A stretch of 64,000 bases of DNA from Bettongia penicillata ogilbyi (GCA_023548195.1 JAJHZJ010000014.1:12314718-12378717), one strand, 5' to 3'. Shown: positions 44,475-54,953, numbered from the stretch's first letter. Program-made: numbers and translations. Notes: a model not told the origin generated them from the sequence alone.

Positions 44475-45096
44475 TCCCCTAAACTAGCCCGTGGAGCCAG
44501 GGCTACTGATACCCTAGCAGGCTCAGAGCCCAGTTATCTAGAAAGGTGAGCTGCAGTCCAGTGTGCCTCTCTCCCCCAACTGCAAAAACTTGTTGAAAAT
44601 ATGGTCCAAAGCTTCTCTCAAACCCATTCATCTGAAGAATGGTGAGAAGTAACAGGAAGCAATGCAATGTGATCTGGTTCTGGGAATTGGTTGTTCTATA
44701 AATATGTCTCTGTGGCAGAGTTTCTTATCTTTTTTTGCATGTCGTGGACTTCTTTTTGCAATCTGGTGAAAATAGTGCAATTAAATTCATAAATTAAAAT
44801 ATATTGGAAAAGGGAAATAATTATATTGAAATAAAATTGTCAAGATATTTTTGAAAAATGTTCATAGACCCCCCTGAATTTTATGGGGTTTATGTGAGGC
44901 TTTCTTTGAAGTTGGGAAATAGACATATCTCTTGTAACTTGGATATGATGGGATTTAGTCAAGATTGTGTTTCCTTCCAGAATAAAGTGTATAGAGAAAT
45001 AAAAAAAATACATTTCTGTTTTAAGAGTGAATCTGTCTTATGAACTCAACCACTTTTCACACCAGGGGTCAGGCTAGGTTAACAAAGACTAAGGGA

Positions 45097-45175
45097 TGTT
45101 TATGACCTGTTGTGTGTCACTGTGATTATTACGGGATCTGGTATTTCCACAGTGACAAATTCTGAATCTAAAACG
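45097..45175 (+). other. IGHD segment D3, with 12-type signals
   Basis: Both heptamers are perfect: CACTGTG at 45118-45124 and CACAGTG at 45148-45154. The 23-base coding part (45125-45147) reads YYGIWY in one frame, typical of IGHD genes that supply tyrosine and glycine to CDR3. Spacers are exactly 12 bases on both sides. The nonamers are TGTTTATGA (45097-45105, 6 of 9) and TCTAAAACG (45167-45175, 6 of 9). The same nonamer type occurs at D4, which shows common descent. It is likely functional. Confidence 0.9.
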
Positions 45176-45179
45176 TTCT

Positions 45180-45535
45180 CTAAAATATAAATAGAGCTGA
45201 ACTGAGAGCCTAATGCTACTCTATTCTCACTTGAGTATGGTTAAATATAATTTTTCAGGCCACTTCAGCAGTTAACATTTATTCTGCCATTTGTATGAAC
45301 ACCAATGAGAGAGTGGAATATAATATGATGGGGGTAGGAAAATAAAGCTTTATAAATGAATCTGTAAGACTCTGGAAAAAGAAAATGACTTAGCTTAGCC
45401 AGAGACTTTCTTCATGATAGATCTTGTCCTACATGCAGTTCTGAAAGTTAATGGAGCCAGTTATCAAAAGGGTCCCTGGGCTGAAATGTCCAAGAATAAA
45501 AGGAAAAGACCCAGGTGTAATCTTGGAGTGATTTG
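45180..45535. other. D-flanking DNA between D3 and D4
   Basis: The first 70 bases ('gagctgaactgagagcctaatgctac') resemble the sequence after D4 ('gggctggactgagaaactaatgtaac') and D5, so each D sits in a duplicated unit. No other feature was recognised. Confidence 0.5.
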
Positions 45536-45540
45536 TGAAC

Positions 45541-45640
45541 TTGTGCTTTTCTGTATGTAAATCCTTGCTCAGGCACCCACAGGGTCAAATCAGGCAAATA
45601 GAACAATGCAAGGAGAAAGATTTCACATCTCTTTCTCTCT
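45541..45640 (+). repeat. Duplicated block, copy 1 (with 47471-47560)
   Basis: 'ttttctgtatgtaaatcctt', 'caggcacccacagggtca' and 'aacaatgcaaggagaaag' are repeated at about 47471-47560 as 'ttttctgtatgtaaattctt', 'caggcaggcacagggtca' and 'aacatgaaaggaaaaac'. The distance is about 1.93 kb. This points to segmental duplication inside the D region. Confidence 0.7.
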
Positions 45641-45649
45641 CTTTCACAC

Positions 45650-45710
<61 letters not shown>

Positions 45711-45735
45711 CACGCACACACACACACACTCACAT
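45641..45735 (+). repeat. (CT)n(CA)n microsatellite
   Basis: A CT run at 45641-45672 goes over into a CA run to about 45735. The SLSLSL/HTHTHT open frame across it is an artefact. Confidence 0.95.
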
Positions 45736-45963
45736 ATACAGTACACTCAGGGATAGGTACACATGAGTATGCATACCAAACATAAGCAAAGGCACATAAG
45801 CCTATGGGCTGCGAAATAGTGCAGTGCCTGAATTTCCATGGGTTGCAATCTTCTCATGCATAAAATCAAGGATTTGAAAAATGACCTTTTTGGTCTCTTT
45901 CAGCTCTGAGTCTATGATTAGTGATCTTTGGTTCCCGTTAGCTCAGCATCAAGATCTATGAGA

Positions 45964-46033
45964 TGATTTTGACTTAGTCTGTGTCACTGTGGATATGGTA
46001 ACTACCACAGTGACAAACACTAATTCTAAAAGT
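45964..46033 (+). other. IGHD segment D4, with 12-type signals
   Basis: Perfect heptamers CACTGTG (45985-45991) and CACAGTG (46006-46012) enclose the coding part GATATGGTAACTAC (45992-46005), which reads YGNY in one frame. Both spacers are 12 bases. The nonamers are TGATTTTGA (45964-45972, 6 of 9) and TCTAAAAGT (46025-46033, 5 of 9). The arrangement and the flanks match D3 closely. Likely recombinable, though the nonamers are not optimal. Confidence 0.9.
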
Positions 46034-46445
46034 TTCTCTTCACAACCCAGGCAACAAATTGGAAAAAAACAACCCTCTCCCTTGGAAAAACAGGATTGTG
46101 GAGGGCTGGACTGAGAAACTAATGTAACTTCAACCTGAAGACCAGCAGAAGACTGTTGGAAACTATTTTTCCATCCTCTTCAACCTCTAATATTCACCAA
46201 GTCATTTATCTGAATAGACATATAAGAAATGAAAGGTATGTGACAGGATTAAGACTAAAGGAGCTGTCAGGGCTGGACTCTGTAGCCAGGATAAAAAACA
46301 ACTGATCTACTGGATTATAGAGCTTTCCCCTTGGTATAGCACACCGTTTCTCATATTTCCAGGAGCTAATCACTGTTCTGCAACCAGAACGAAATTTCAG
46401 TGCAAGAGCCTGAGTTCAGGACCATGGCTCCCTTCCCCTTAGAAG

Positions 46446-46518
46446 TCATTTTAGCCTGATTTGTTTTGTTGTGGATGCAATAGGGATTACCACAGCGAAA
46501 AAATCAGTCCTAAACGTT
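46446..46518 (+). other. Degenerate IGHD-like segment D5
   Basis: The coding part GATGCAATAGGGATTAC (46474-46490) lies between TGTTGTG (46467-46473, in place of CACTGTG) and CACAGCG (46491-46497, one change, at the otherwise conserved T). Spacers of about 12 bases lead to TCATTTTAG and CTAAACGTT. Flanks align with D3 and D4. The damaged heptamers suggest a D pseudogene or a very weak one. Confidence 0.6.
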
Positions 46519-46519
46519 T

Positions 46520-47470
46520 CCCTGGGGCAGACAAGTCTGCAAATAAAGTTATAACAACATTCCCTAGCTAGAAAAGACCTAGGGTTTCAGAAGACTAAGC
46601 TGAACAGCCAGATGTCTAAACCTCTTTAACTTGAGACCTTAAAGAGATGACTTTTGAGACTTCAACTTCACAAACCTTTCATCTCTTTCTGATCACCTAG
46701 CTATGTCTCTGAACCATGCTGCACTTTTGCAGTTTACTCAGGGAGGTAAGAACCAAGAGAGCAATAAGGCTAACACAATGGTACATTTTCCCTATTCTCA
46801 GGGAGTCTGCACTAAATCCTTAACAAGCATTACTGAGTACAGACTATAGATGTGTGTATGTATGTGTGTGTATGCACATATGTGTGTATGTATACATATA
46901 TACGCATATATACATATATATGATCTGTGCTCAGATATGCACACACACACGTATATACAGTATAAATGCTGAGAGAAAGAAAAAAAAGACAGAAAGCCAG
47001 GAAGAATTTACACTGATGCCCACCTCAGATATCTCTCCAGTATCCGAGTATTCACCTACTTATAAATCTCTCTCCACCAGAAAATAAAATAGAAGAAACA
47101 TAGCATGAATTCAACCCAGGAATTGAAACACTTGGGAAAGAGTGAGCCAAGGCCATTGTCTCCCATACTTTCCGAATGACTTTTCATTGATGGTAGCATA
47201 TATTCTCATTTACATTTTTCGTTAAGCTAGCACTAAGTCTGGAATTGACTGGAATAGAAACAAATCTCTAATCATGGAGAATGAACTAAAACTATAGTAA
47301 GAAGTATTCAGGTAAGCTAAAAGTATGAATTTCTCCTGATGCCTTCCCCCTCTTTAGACTACTCTTTGCTCCTAATCAGTCTTTCAATTTCTTCTCTCTT
47401 GTCCTCTCCTCTTTTTTCCTCTTCTCTTCCTGTATCATCCTCTCTCCCCATTTTAGATCTCTATGTTAAG
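46520..47470. other. DNA downstream of D5, with TG/TA microsatellite
   Basis: The first 120 bases share the D-unit flank. A TG/TA/CA microsatellite lies at about 46850-46960. The rest is unassigned. No J segment or 23-type signal with the W-G-x-G coding pattern was found. Confidence 0.5.
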
Positions 47471-47560
47471 ATGATTTTCTGTATGTAAATTCTTGTCCAG
47501 GCAGGCACAGGGTCATGATCAGGGAAACAGAACATGAAAGGAAAAACACTGGACATTTAT
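47471..47560 (+). repeat. Duplicated block, copy 2 (with 45541-45640)
   Basis: Partner of 45541-45640. About 450 bases further on, where copy 1 has D4, no D segment with intact heptamers is visible here; an RTE-SINE has come in between. Confidence 0.65.
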
Positions 47561-47633
47561 CTCACACACATTCATATACATTTATACAATCAGGGATGGA
47601 GACACATGATCATATATATTAGACATAATCATA

Positions 47634-47757
47634 GGCCTCTGTTTCCTGTTCTGTAAAATGAGTTGTAGAAGGAAGGCAAACCACTCCAATATCTTTTCCA
47701 AGAAAACCCCAAATGGAGTCACAAAGAACCAGACACAGCTGAAAAATAACTGAACAA
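47634..47757 (-). mobile_element. RTE-type SINE, minus strand, truncated
   Basis: The plus strand reads 'ttctgtaaaatgagttgtag', 'caaaccactccaatatcttt', 'ccaagaaaaccccaaatgg' and 'acagctgaaaaataactgaac', the reverse complement of the family at 38988. Confidence 0.75.
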
Positions 47758-47969
47758 AATATAAGTCATAAAGATCATGGAAGTTGTTCTGTCAGAATGT
47801 TAGTTAGAATGACTTTCCTTCATAAATGAGAATGTGGCCTTTCCAGGACTGAGCTAATGGTACTATGGTCAGATCTATGGATGAGCTATGGTCACTAGAA
47901 GTAGCAGACTAATTTCTATCTCCAACACTCTCTGCAGGAGTAACAATCTGCTACTCTAACACTATTTCA

Positions 47970-48521
47970 ATGAACCATAATAGGACTGCTCACCTGAAGC
48001 CCAGATATCAGCTATTCACCACGCTTTTCCTTTTCAGAAAAAGAAGATTTTTCTATCCAATACCTCCTTATAGATCAGGCATTACATTTTTGATCTTTAT
48101 AACAATGCTTACAAGCTATATCCCACTTAGAGCAGTCAGATGGAAAATTTACCTTTCTGGGCTTTGGCCTTCAGTATCCCTGTTCCTCCATGGATTTCCA
48201 GTAACTCTGTACTACCCTGGAAGATATATGTCTCAACCTGAACCAGGAGAATTAGTTTTAGGAAAACCTAAAAATTCTAATAACTTGGGCAGGAAATATT
48301 TGTTACCCATTGGACTCTCTCTTTTCCTTCCTCAGAGAAAACAGGTAAGTGGAAGGGTGTCAGATAAGAGGAAGGGTGTCAAAATGCAAAGTCCTCCTTA
48401 CTTTCCCCTCTTCCTCTTTAAAGCCATATCTCTCACCAAAAGCTGTTTTCACAATTTATGGAAAAGAAGCTATGTAAAACATTTGAAATTCAGGGCAGGA
48501 AGCATTGGTTATGACAAATAG
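47970..48521 (+). other. Unrecognised 183-codon open frame
   Basis: This is the longest open frame in the window that is not part of a recognised repeat. The predicted product starts MNHNRTAHLKPRYQLFTTLF, is basic and hydrophobic, and has one possible membrane stretch (residues about 38-55, GITFLIFITMLTSYIPL). I recognise no domain. No initiation context, splice-site pattern or promoter sets it apart. A second open frame (48505-48837, 110 codons) overlaps its end by 17 bases in another frame. It lies downstream of the D segments, where J segments might be expected, but it has neither a 23-type signal nor a W-G-x-G motif. It may be a chance frame or the relic of an old element. Confidence 0.2.
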
Positions 48522-48967
48522 TATTTACTCAGTATCAACCACCTTGCAGGGACAATATTCAAAGTCTTTTGAAAAAAAATACAAGAGTTCTATCATTCCC
48601 TTTTCTATTTCTTTACTATTTATTTCATTGACCAAAGAGGATCTTCTAATCATAGTGATTAATAAAAAGAAACTCTTTGAGGACCACAGACCATTACATG
48701 GTCTAAATAATTTAGATTATCTGAGACCATCTGAATTTCAAATATTCTGTCACATTGCCTCCATAAACCAAAAGACCAAAAGTTCTCTGTCAAATAGAAT
48801 CACAAAATCTCAGCGACAAAGAGGATCCAAGAAGTAACTGGTTCTGATCTAAACTTAAAAAGAATACAGTTGTAAAGACCAGGGCTCAGGGTTTACAAAA
48901 CTAAGCTAAAGAACTAAACCTCTTCCTCTAAAACTAATCACCTAATAAATCTGGACACTGAAGTGAA

Positions 48968-49100
48968 GGGAACCAGGGATCATAGGATCACATGCCTAAA
49001 GCTAGAAGGGACTTCAGAGGTCATTAAGTATAGCTCCTTGGTTTTATACATGAAGAAACTGATACTGATTGAAGTTAAGTGATCTGAACAAAGTCAGAAA
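48968..49100 (+). mobile_element. MIR-like SINE relic
   Basis: The series 'catgcctaaagctagaagggacttcagaggtca', 'ttttatacatgaagaaactg' and 'gaagttaagtgatctgaac' follows the MIR-type consensus (tailing into 'gaggaaactgaggcccagagaggttaagtgac' in better copies). Confidence 0.6.
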
Positions 49101-49107
49101 TCATCCT

Positions 49108-50743
49108 GAGGAAGGTAGAGCCATGATGGTAGAGTAAAAGTAGGAATTTGCCTTAGTTCTCCCCAAAACCCCACCAATAATTTTTTTAAATGACTCTAAA
49201 GAAATTCTAGAGCACAGAACCATAAAAAAATGAAGTGAAATAGACCAAAGATAACTTGGAAGGTCGGCAGGAAAAGTCTGTTGCATCATGTTGAGAGAGC
49301 AGTGCAGGCTACACCGGTGCACACCGGGCCTCAGAAAATCCAGAGTAGGCCTCAGAGAACTGAATCACTGGGAGCAGTGGAGGTTTCCAGACTTCCCGAA
49401 TTCTCAGCCCACAGATGTTAGAGACAACTTAGAAGGTTAGTAGGAAAGTTCAGTAGGACATGGGTGAAAGAGGAACACAGTCAAGGCCCAGCCCTAGCAC
49501 AGCCCTGATCCTAGCATACCAGAAGCAGACCTCAGGAGTGACTAAATTACATGTGACAGTGGCTGCTTCCAGAGGTCTCAGCTCACAGATACTAAAGGAA
49601 TCAAACAACAGGTCAGAAGGAGATTAAAGGTGTCCTGTTGCTAGCACTGAGGCAGAATTCTGTTGCTTTGCCCATACTTGGATCTGAGTCATAGTCTTGG
49701 GTGGCAGTCTTGGGGTGAGGAGAAGCACTAACACAGAAAAGTTTCTCACAACAGTGGAGAGGGGACAATCCTCAAAGTTCCAGATCAGAAAAGAGTGTTT
49801 GTGGTTGCTCACAGTCAAGGAAAGAAGCAAACACCTCTCCTTAGATCATACCACCTTGGAAGAATTGAAAACTTACAGGTCTCTAGAAGTATCTCTGAAA
49901 ACAGCTGAACAAAACCCCTGAAGTTGAGGAAGTCCACCCTCCTTCCTGGAAGCAGAGCTCTACATTAACAAAGAGTCAAAAAGTCAATTAGTAGGCTGAG
50001 GAAATCAGCAAACAACAGAAAAAACTTTACACAGAAAGTTATTATGGTGACAAGGAAGATCATAGGAAAGTCAAAGTTCCTACATCTAAAGACTCAAAAA
50101 ACAATATGAGTTGGTCATAGGGCATGGGAGAACTCAAAAAGGATTTAGAGACAAGTAGAAGAAGTAGAGGGAAAATTGGGAAGAGAAATGAGAGTGATGC
50201 AAGATAATCATGAAAAATGAGGCAGCAGCTTGGTGAAGGAGACCCACAAAAATGTTGAAGAAAATAACACCTTGAAAAACAGACTATACCAAATGACAAA
50301 AGAGGTCAAAAAGCCAATGAGGAGAAGAATGCCTTTACACAAAGCAAAATTAGCCAAATGGACAGGGAGGCATAAAAACTCACTGAAGAAAATAATTTCT
50401 TAAAAATTAAAATGGAGCAAATGGGAGCTAAAGACAACATGAGAAATTAAGAAATAAAACAAAACCAAAAATGTGAAAAAAATAAGATACAATGTGAAAT
50501 ATCTTATTGGAAAAACAACTGATCCAGAAAACAGATCCAGGAGAGATAAGTTAAAAATTATTGTACTAGCAGAAAGCCATCATCAAATAAAAAACCTTAG
50601 ATATTATCTTTCAAGAAATTATCAAGGAAAAGTGCACTGATATTTAAGAACACGCAAAATAGAAAATGAAAGAATCTGCCTATCACATCCTAAAAGAGAT
50701 CCCAAAATCAAAACTACCAGGAATATTACAGTCAAATTTCAGA
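49108..50743 (+). mobile_element. HAL1 copy G, 3' truncated
   Basis: The 5' end reads 'ggtagagccatgatggtagagtaaaag'; the 5' UTR appears in two partly duplicated blocks (49110-49320 and 49380-49640). ORF1-like sequence runs from about 49980 to 50743 with stops in every frame: coiled coil ('aaaaacagactataccaaatgac') and RRM ('gtactagcagaaagccatcatc'). The match ends abruptly at about 50743, where the LTR-like piece begins. Confidence 0.75.
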
Positions 50744-50749
50744 GCGTTA

Positions 50750-50968
50750 TGTAGGACTAGAAATATTGTAACCCAGAGGACTGGGACCGATCCCAGGTCT
50801 AAAAGGAGGAAAAACGTGTCACTAAAGGTATTTAAATTTGCTCTTCTTTTTGCACTGTGTCTATTCTCTGTGGACAGCACCCACAGTTTGAGATGTGTAG
50901 AATAAACCACCTTCTTCTGCCCTTTCTGTCTTTGAGGTTTTTTTTATGAGAGTGGTCTCTTTCTAGCA
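50750..50968 (+). mobile_element. Possible solo LTR or LTR fragment
   Basis: A 219-base piece starts TGTAGG and ends TAGCA, with the TG...CA ends of LTRs. It contains a polyadenylation signal AATAAA (50901-50906) followed by a T-rich stretch and 'gagagtggtctctttctagca', which looks like an R/U5 region of an endogenous retrovirus. No short target-site duplication is visible: the left neighbour is HAL1, the right an L1 3' end. No coding part of a retrovirus is present. Confidence 0.4.
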
Positions 50969-51337
50969 ATTATAATCATATGAAAAAATATTTTAACTCA
51001 CCATTGTTTGGAGAAATGTAAATTAAAACAATTCTGAAGTACTGCCTCATAACTATTAGATAATCTAATAGGACAGAAAAGACAAATGACAGATGTTGCA
51101 GGGGATGTGGGAAAAATCAAACGTTAATGCACTGTTGTGGGAATTGTGAACTGATTCAACCATTGTGGAAAGCTATTTGTAACTATGCCTAAAGGGCAAT
51201 AAAAACACATGTACCCTTTCACCTAGCAATACCACTACGAGGTCTGTATCCCAAGAGAGATTAAAAAGCAAAAAGGGAAAGGACCTCAATACACAAAGGT
51301 ATTTATAGCAGCTCTTTTCTGATGGTAAATAATTTGT

Positions 51338-52017
51338 TGTTGTGTGTTTGTCCTTCATTCTTGAACATGACATCCAGATAATGACATGACTTGCAGTTGA
51401 CTTTGATTTGAATGAAGGAGGGCTGTTCAAGGTCACCAACTTAACGTTCTTCTTCGGAGTCATCTAGGTCCAGTGGCCTGCTATTCATCAGGTGCCTGGG
51501 AATGGCCAAAGATGCATGTGAGCCCCTTGGCATTTTAGACTAACGTCTTATCACATTCTTACTTTGAGTGAGATATACTCATTCAATGAATAGACCTCTT
51601 TAAGTACTCAAGGGAAGGCCCCTTAAAAAATCAAACTGGGAGGGAAGACTCTAAGAGTTGCTGGCTAAAAAAAAAAACAGTTACTATATTAGTATTTACA
51701 TTCACTCTGCCCTTGGTGAGTAGGGACCTGTTGTCCAACCTATGAGCTCCAGAGTGAATTTGGTTTAAGGTTTAATCTTTGAGCAAGGAATCTAACCAGT
51801 AAACCCAAATGAAAAATGCAGCTTCTGGTCCTGGAAGTGTACCTTCCCCTCAGTAGAGCACCCCAGACCAGAGAGGAGAGGGGAAGGAAAGAGAGGAAAG
51901 CGGAGGGGAAGAGCTGCTGTTCACTCACAGGTTGTGTTTTTCCTTTATTCTCAAAGAAGACCATGACATCAGGATGATGAAATGACTTGCACTTGACTGT
52001 GATTTGAGTGAGCCAGT
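51338..52017 (-). mobile_element. Long-type SINE-related element(s), minus strand
   Basis: The left part (51350-51640) reads 'gtttgtccttcattcttgaac', 'catgacttgcagttgac' and 'caaggtcacca', the reverse complement of the SINE 3' tail; the middle (51640-51920) matches the extension seen at 18690-18900. At 51926-52017 the tail sequence occurs once more ('tttcctttattctcaaagaagacc'), so there are at least two tails in tandem. GTAAA(T/G)AATT occurs at both ends (51331 and 52016) and may be the target-site duplication in the L1. Confidence 0.6.
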
Positions 52018-52034
52018 AAAGAATTAGAAGTTAA
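52018..52034 (+). repeat. Target-site duplication of HAL1 copy H, left
   Basis: AAAGAATTAGAAGTTAA is repeated exactly at 54937-54953. Confidence 0.95.
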
Positions 52035-54936
52035 TAGGAGGAGCCAAGATGGCGGAGTAGAAAGACTCACGTATGCTAGCTCCGAATCCACAGCCCATAT
52101 ATTTTCTGCAAGAAGAACTCCCCACAAATTCTGGATCACTGCAAGGTGTGCAGAAACACAGTGCAAGAGATTTCCGTTCCAGAGAGCACTGGAGAGCCGT
52201 CCCCAGGGGTCCGTCATGCCCCGGAAAGCAGAGCCCACCCCTGAGCTGCCTTGGCCTTCGGCTCCAGAGGAGCAGATCCAAGCAGGCTTCAGGGATGGAA
52301 CCTCCAGCAGCTGGGAAGTTCCCTCTTCCCACAGGTGCTAGAGGTCAGTGAGAGACACGTCTGGGCTGGCTAAGAGGGGAGTGGGGTGTCTCCGTGACTC
52401 GGGCCACCTTCAGAGGCAGCGGCAGAGAGAATGGCAGAGGCAGCAGTGGCCCAGGACTCCCCAAGCAGGCAGGAGCTCCATTACCTAAGGTCTCTGCATA
52501 AACCCCCTGAGGGAGCTGAGCTTAGGAGACGGCCCTGCCCCCACCCGCTCCATTACTGAAGGACTCTGCATAAAGCCACTAAGGGAACTGTGCCTGGAAG
52601 GTGGCCCTGCCTCCACCCCAGACCAGAATTTAAGCTCACATTGAATAGCAGCCTCTCCTGCCAGTGTAAGCCCTGAGACTGGGAAGCTTCATTTGAATCT
52701 CAGACCCCAAGCACTAGCTGGGCGGATCTAGGCAGGGGTGGAGAGGAATCTCAGAAGTCAAGTAACTGGCTGGGAAAATGCCCAGATAAAGGAAGCAAAA
52801 TAAGACCATAGAGAGCTACTTTCTTGGGGAAGAGGTATTCCCTCCTCCTTTCATTTCTGATGACGAACTACAATGCTTGCCATCAGGGAAAGACGTGGAG
52901 GTCGGGACCTCTCTATCCCAGACATCCCAGGGGGATGTCCAGTGGGCTCAGGCCATGGAAGAGCTCAAAAAGGATTTTGAAAATCAAGTTAGACAGGTGG
53001 AGGAAAAACTGGGAAGGGAAATGAGAGAGATGCAAGAAAAGCATGAAAAGCAGGTCAATACCTTGCTGAAGGAGATATAAACAAATGCTGAAGAAAATAA
53101 CACCTTGAAAAATAGGCTCACTCAATTGGCAAAAGAGGTTCAAAAAGTCAATGAGGAGAAGAATGCTTTCAAAAGCAAAATTAGCCAAATGGAAAAAGAG
53201 GTTCAAAAGCTCACTGAAGAAAATAGTTCTCTCAAAATTAGAATGGAACAGATGGAGTCTAATGACTTTATGAGAAACCAAGAAATCATAAAACAAAACC
53301 AAAAGAATGAAAAAATGGAAGAGAATGTGAAATATCTCATGGGAAAAACAACTGACCTGGAAAATAGATCCAGGAGAGACAATTTAAAAATTATGGGACT
53401 ACCTGAAAGCCATGATCAAAAAAAGAGCCTAGACATCATCTTTCATGAAATTATCAAGGAAAACTGCCCTGAGATTCTAGAACCAGAGGACAAAATAAGT
53501 ATTGAAGGAATCTATCGATCACCTGAAAGAGGTCCAAAAAGAGAAACTCCTAGGAACATTGTGGAAAAATTCCAGAATTCCCAGGTCAAGGAGAAAATAT
53601 TGCAAGCAGCTGGAAAAAAACAATTCCAGTATTGTGGAAATAAAATCAGGATAACACAAGATCTAGCAGCTTCTACATTAAGGGATCAAAGGGCGTGGAA
53701 TAGGATATTCCAGAAGTCAAAGGAACTAGGACTCAAACCAAGAATCACCTACCCAGCTAAATTGCGTATAATACTTCAAGGGAAAATATGGTCTTTCAAT
53801 GAAACAGAGGACTTTCAAGCATTCTTGATGAAAAGACCAGAGCTGAAAAGAAAATTTGACTTTCAAACACAAGAATGAGAAGAAACATGAAAAAGTAAAC
53901 AGCAAAGGGAAGTCATAAGGGACTTACCAAAGGTGAACTGTTTACATTCCTACATAGAAAGACAATATTTGTAACTCTTAAAACGTTTCAGTATCTGGGT
54001 AGTTGGTAGGACCACAGATACACACATACACACATGTACATGCATGCACACACACACACATACACACAAGCACGCACACACAGAGACAGAGAGCACAGAG
54101 TGAATTGAATAGGATGGGACCATGTCTTAAAAGAAATGAAGGTAAATGGTGAGAGAGAAATGTAGTGGGAGGAGAGAGGGTGAAATGGAATGGGGTAAAT
54201 TATCTCTCATTCAAGAGGCAAGCAGGAGACTTTTTAGTGGAGGGAAAAAGAAGAGAACTGAGAAAAAAAAGCATGAAGTTTACCCTCATCACATTCGACT
54301 AAAGGAAGGAGTAAAATGCACACTTATTTTGGTATGAAAACCTTTCTTAAAGTACAGAAAAATGGGGAAGAAGGAGATAAGCAGGGAGGGAGGGATGATG
54401 GAAGGGAGGGAAATGGAAGCAGGGAGCAATTTGAAATGAACACTCTTGGGGAGGGACAGGATCAAAAGACAGGATAGAAACAATGGGGGGCAGAATAGGA
54501 TGGAGGGAAATACAGTTAGTCTTACACAACACGACTACTATCGAAGTCATTTGCAAAACTACACAGATATGGTCTATATTGAATTGCCTGCCTTCCCAAA
54601 GGGAACGGGTGGGGAGGGAGGTATGGGGAGAATTTGGAACTTAAAGTTTTAGGAACAACTGTTGAGTATTGTTCTTGCTACTAAGAAATAAGAAATACAG
54701 TTTATGGGGAATAGAAAGTCATCTGGCCCTACAGGACAAAAGAGAAGATGGGGACAAGAGAAGGGAGGGATGATAGAAGAGAGGGCAGATTGGTGATAGG
54801 GAAAATTAGAATGCTTGGTGTATTGGGGTGGGGGAGGGGATAAATGGGGAGAAAATTTGGAACCCAAAATTTTGTGAAAATGAATGTAAAAAGTTAAATA
54901 AATAAATTAGTTAAAAAATAAAAATTAAAAAACTAA
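52035..54936 (+). mobile_element. HAL1 copy H, full-length, best preserved
   Basis: An almost complete element of 2.9 kb: start 'ggaggagccaagatggcggagtag', 5' UTR to about 52777, ORF1 52778-53878, then a 3' region without ORF2 (53879-54890) with a CA microsatellite (54015-54090) and purine-rich blocks, and an A-rich tail (54895-54936). Exact 17-base target-site duplications flank it. The structure, ORF1 directly followed by the 3' region, is that of HAL1 and not of a deleted L1. It is the youngest-looking copy of the window by sequence preservation. Confidence 0.95.
52778..53878 (+). pseudogene. HAL1 ORF1, full-length with two in-frame stops (copy H)
   Basis: From ATG 52778 one frame covers 366 codons up to TGA at 53876-53878, interrupted only by TAA at 52787-52789 (codon 4) and TAA at 53078-53080. 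Without these it would be the complete ORF1. The order is an N-terminal region (LPSGKDVEVGTSLSQ), a coiled coil (QAMEELKKDFENQVRQVEEK, later NRLTQLAKEVQKVNEEKN and SKISQMEKEVQKLTEEN), an RRM (NLKIMGLPESHDQKKSLDII) and a C-terminal domain ending LKRKFDFQTQE. The largest open part is 53105-53878 (257 codons). In L1 biology ORF1 protein forms RNA-binding trimers; HAL1 is thought to borrow the reverse transcriptase of L1. The stop at codon 4 could be bypassed by a later ATG (52824 is in another frame, 52877 in this one). Confidence 0.9.
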
Positions 54937-54953
54937 AAAGAATTAGAAGTTAA
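54937..54953 (+). repeat. Target-site duplication of HAL1 copy H, right
   Basis: AAAGAATTAGAAGTTAA, exact partner of 52018-52034. Confidence 0.95.

Noticed and set aside
3590..47000. CRISPR-like array of short repeats
   Set aside because: The only short tandem arrays are simple microsatellites; there are no regular spacers, and the DNA is vertebrate.
48230..48350. Possible JH segment (a donor-like 'acaggtaagt' after a short open stretch)
   Set aside because: No W-G-x-G coding and no 23-type signal upstream; splice-donor-like bases alone are common.
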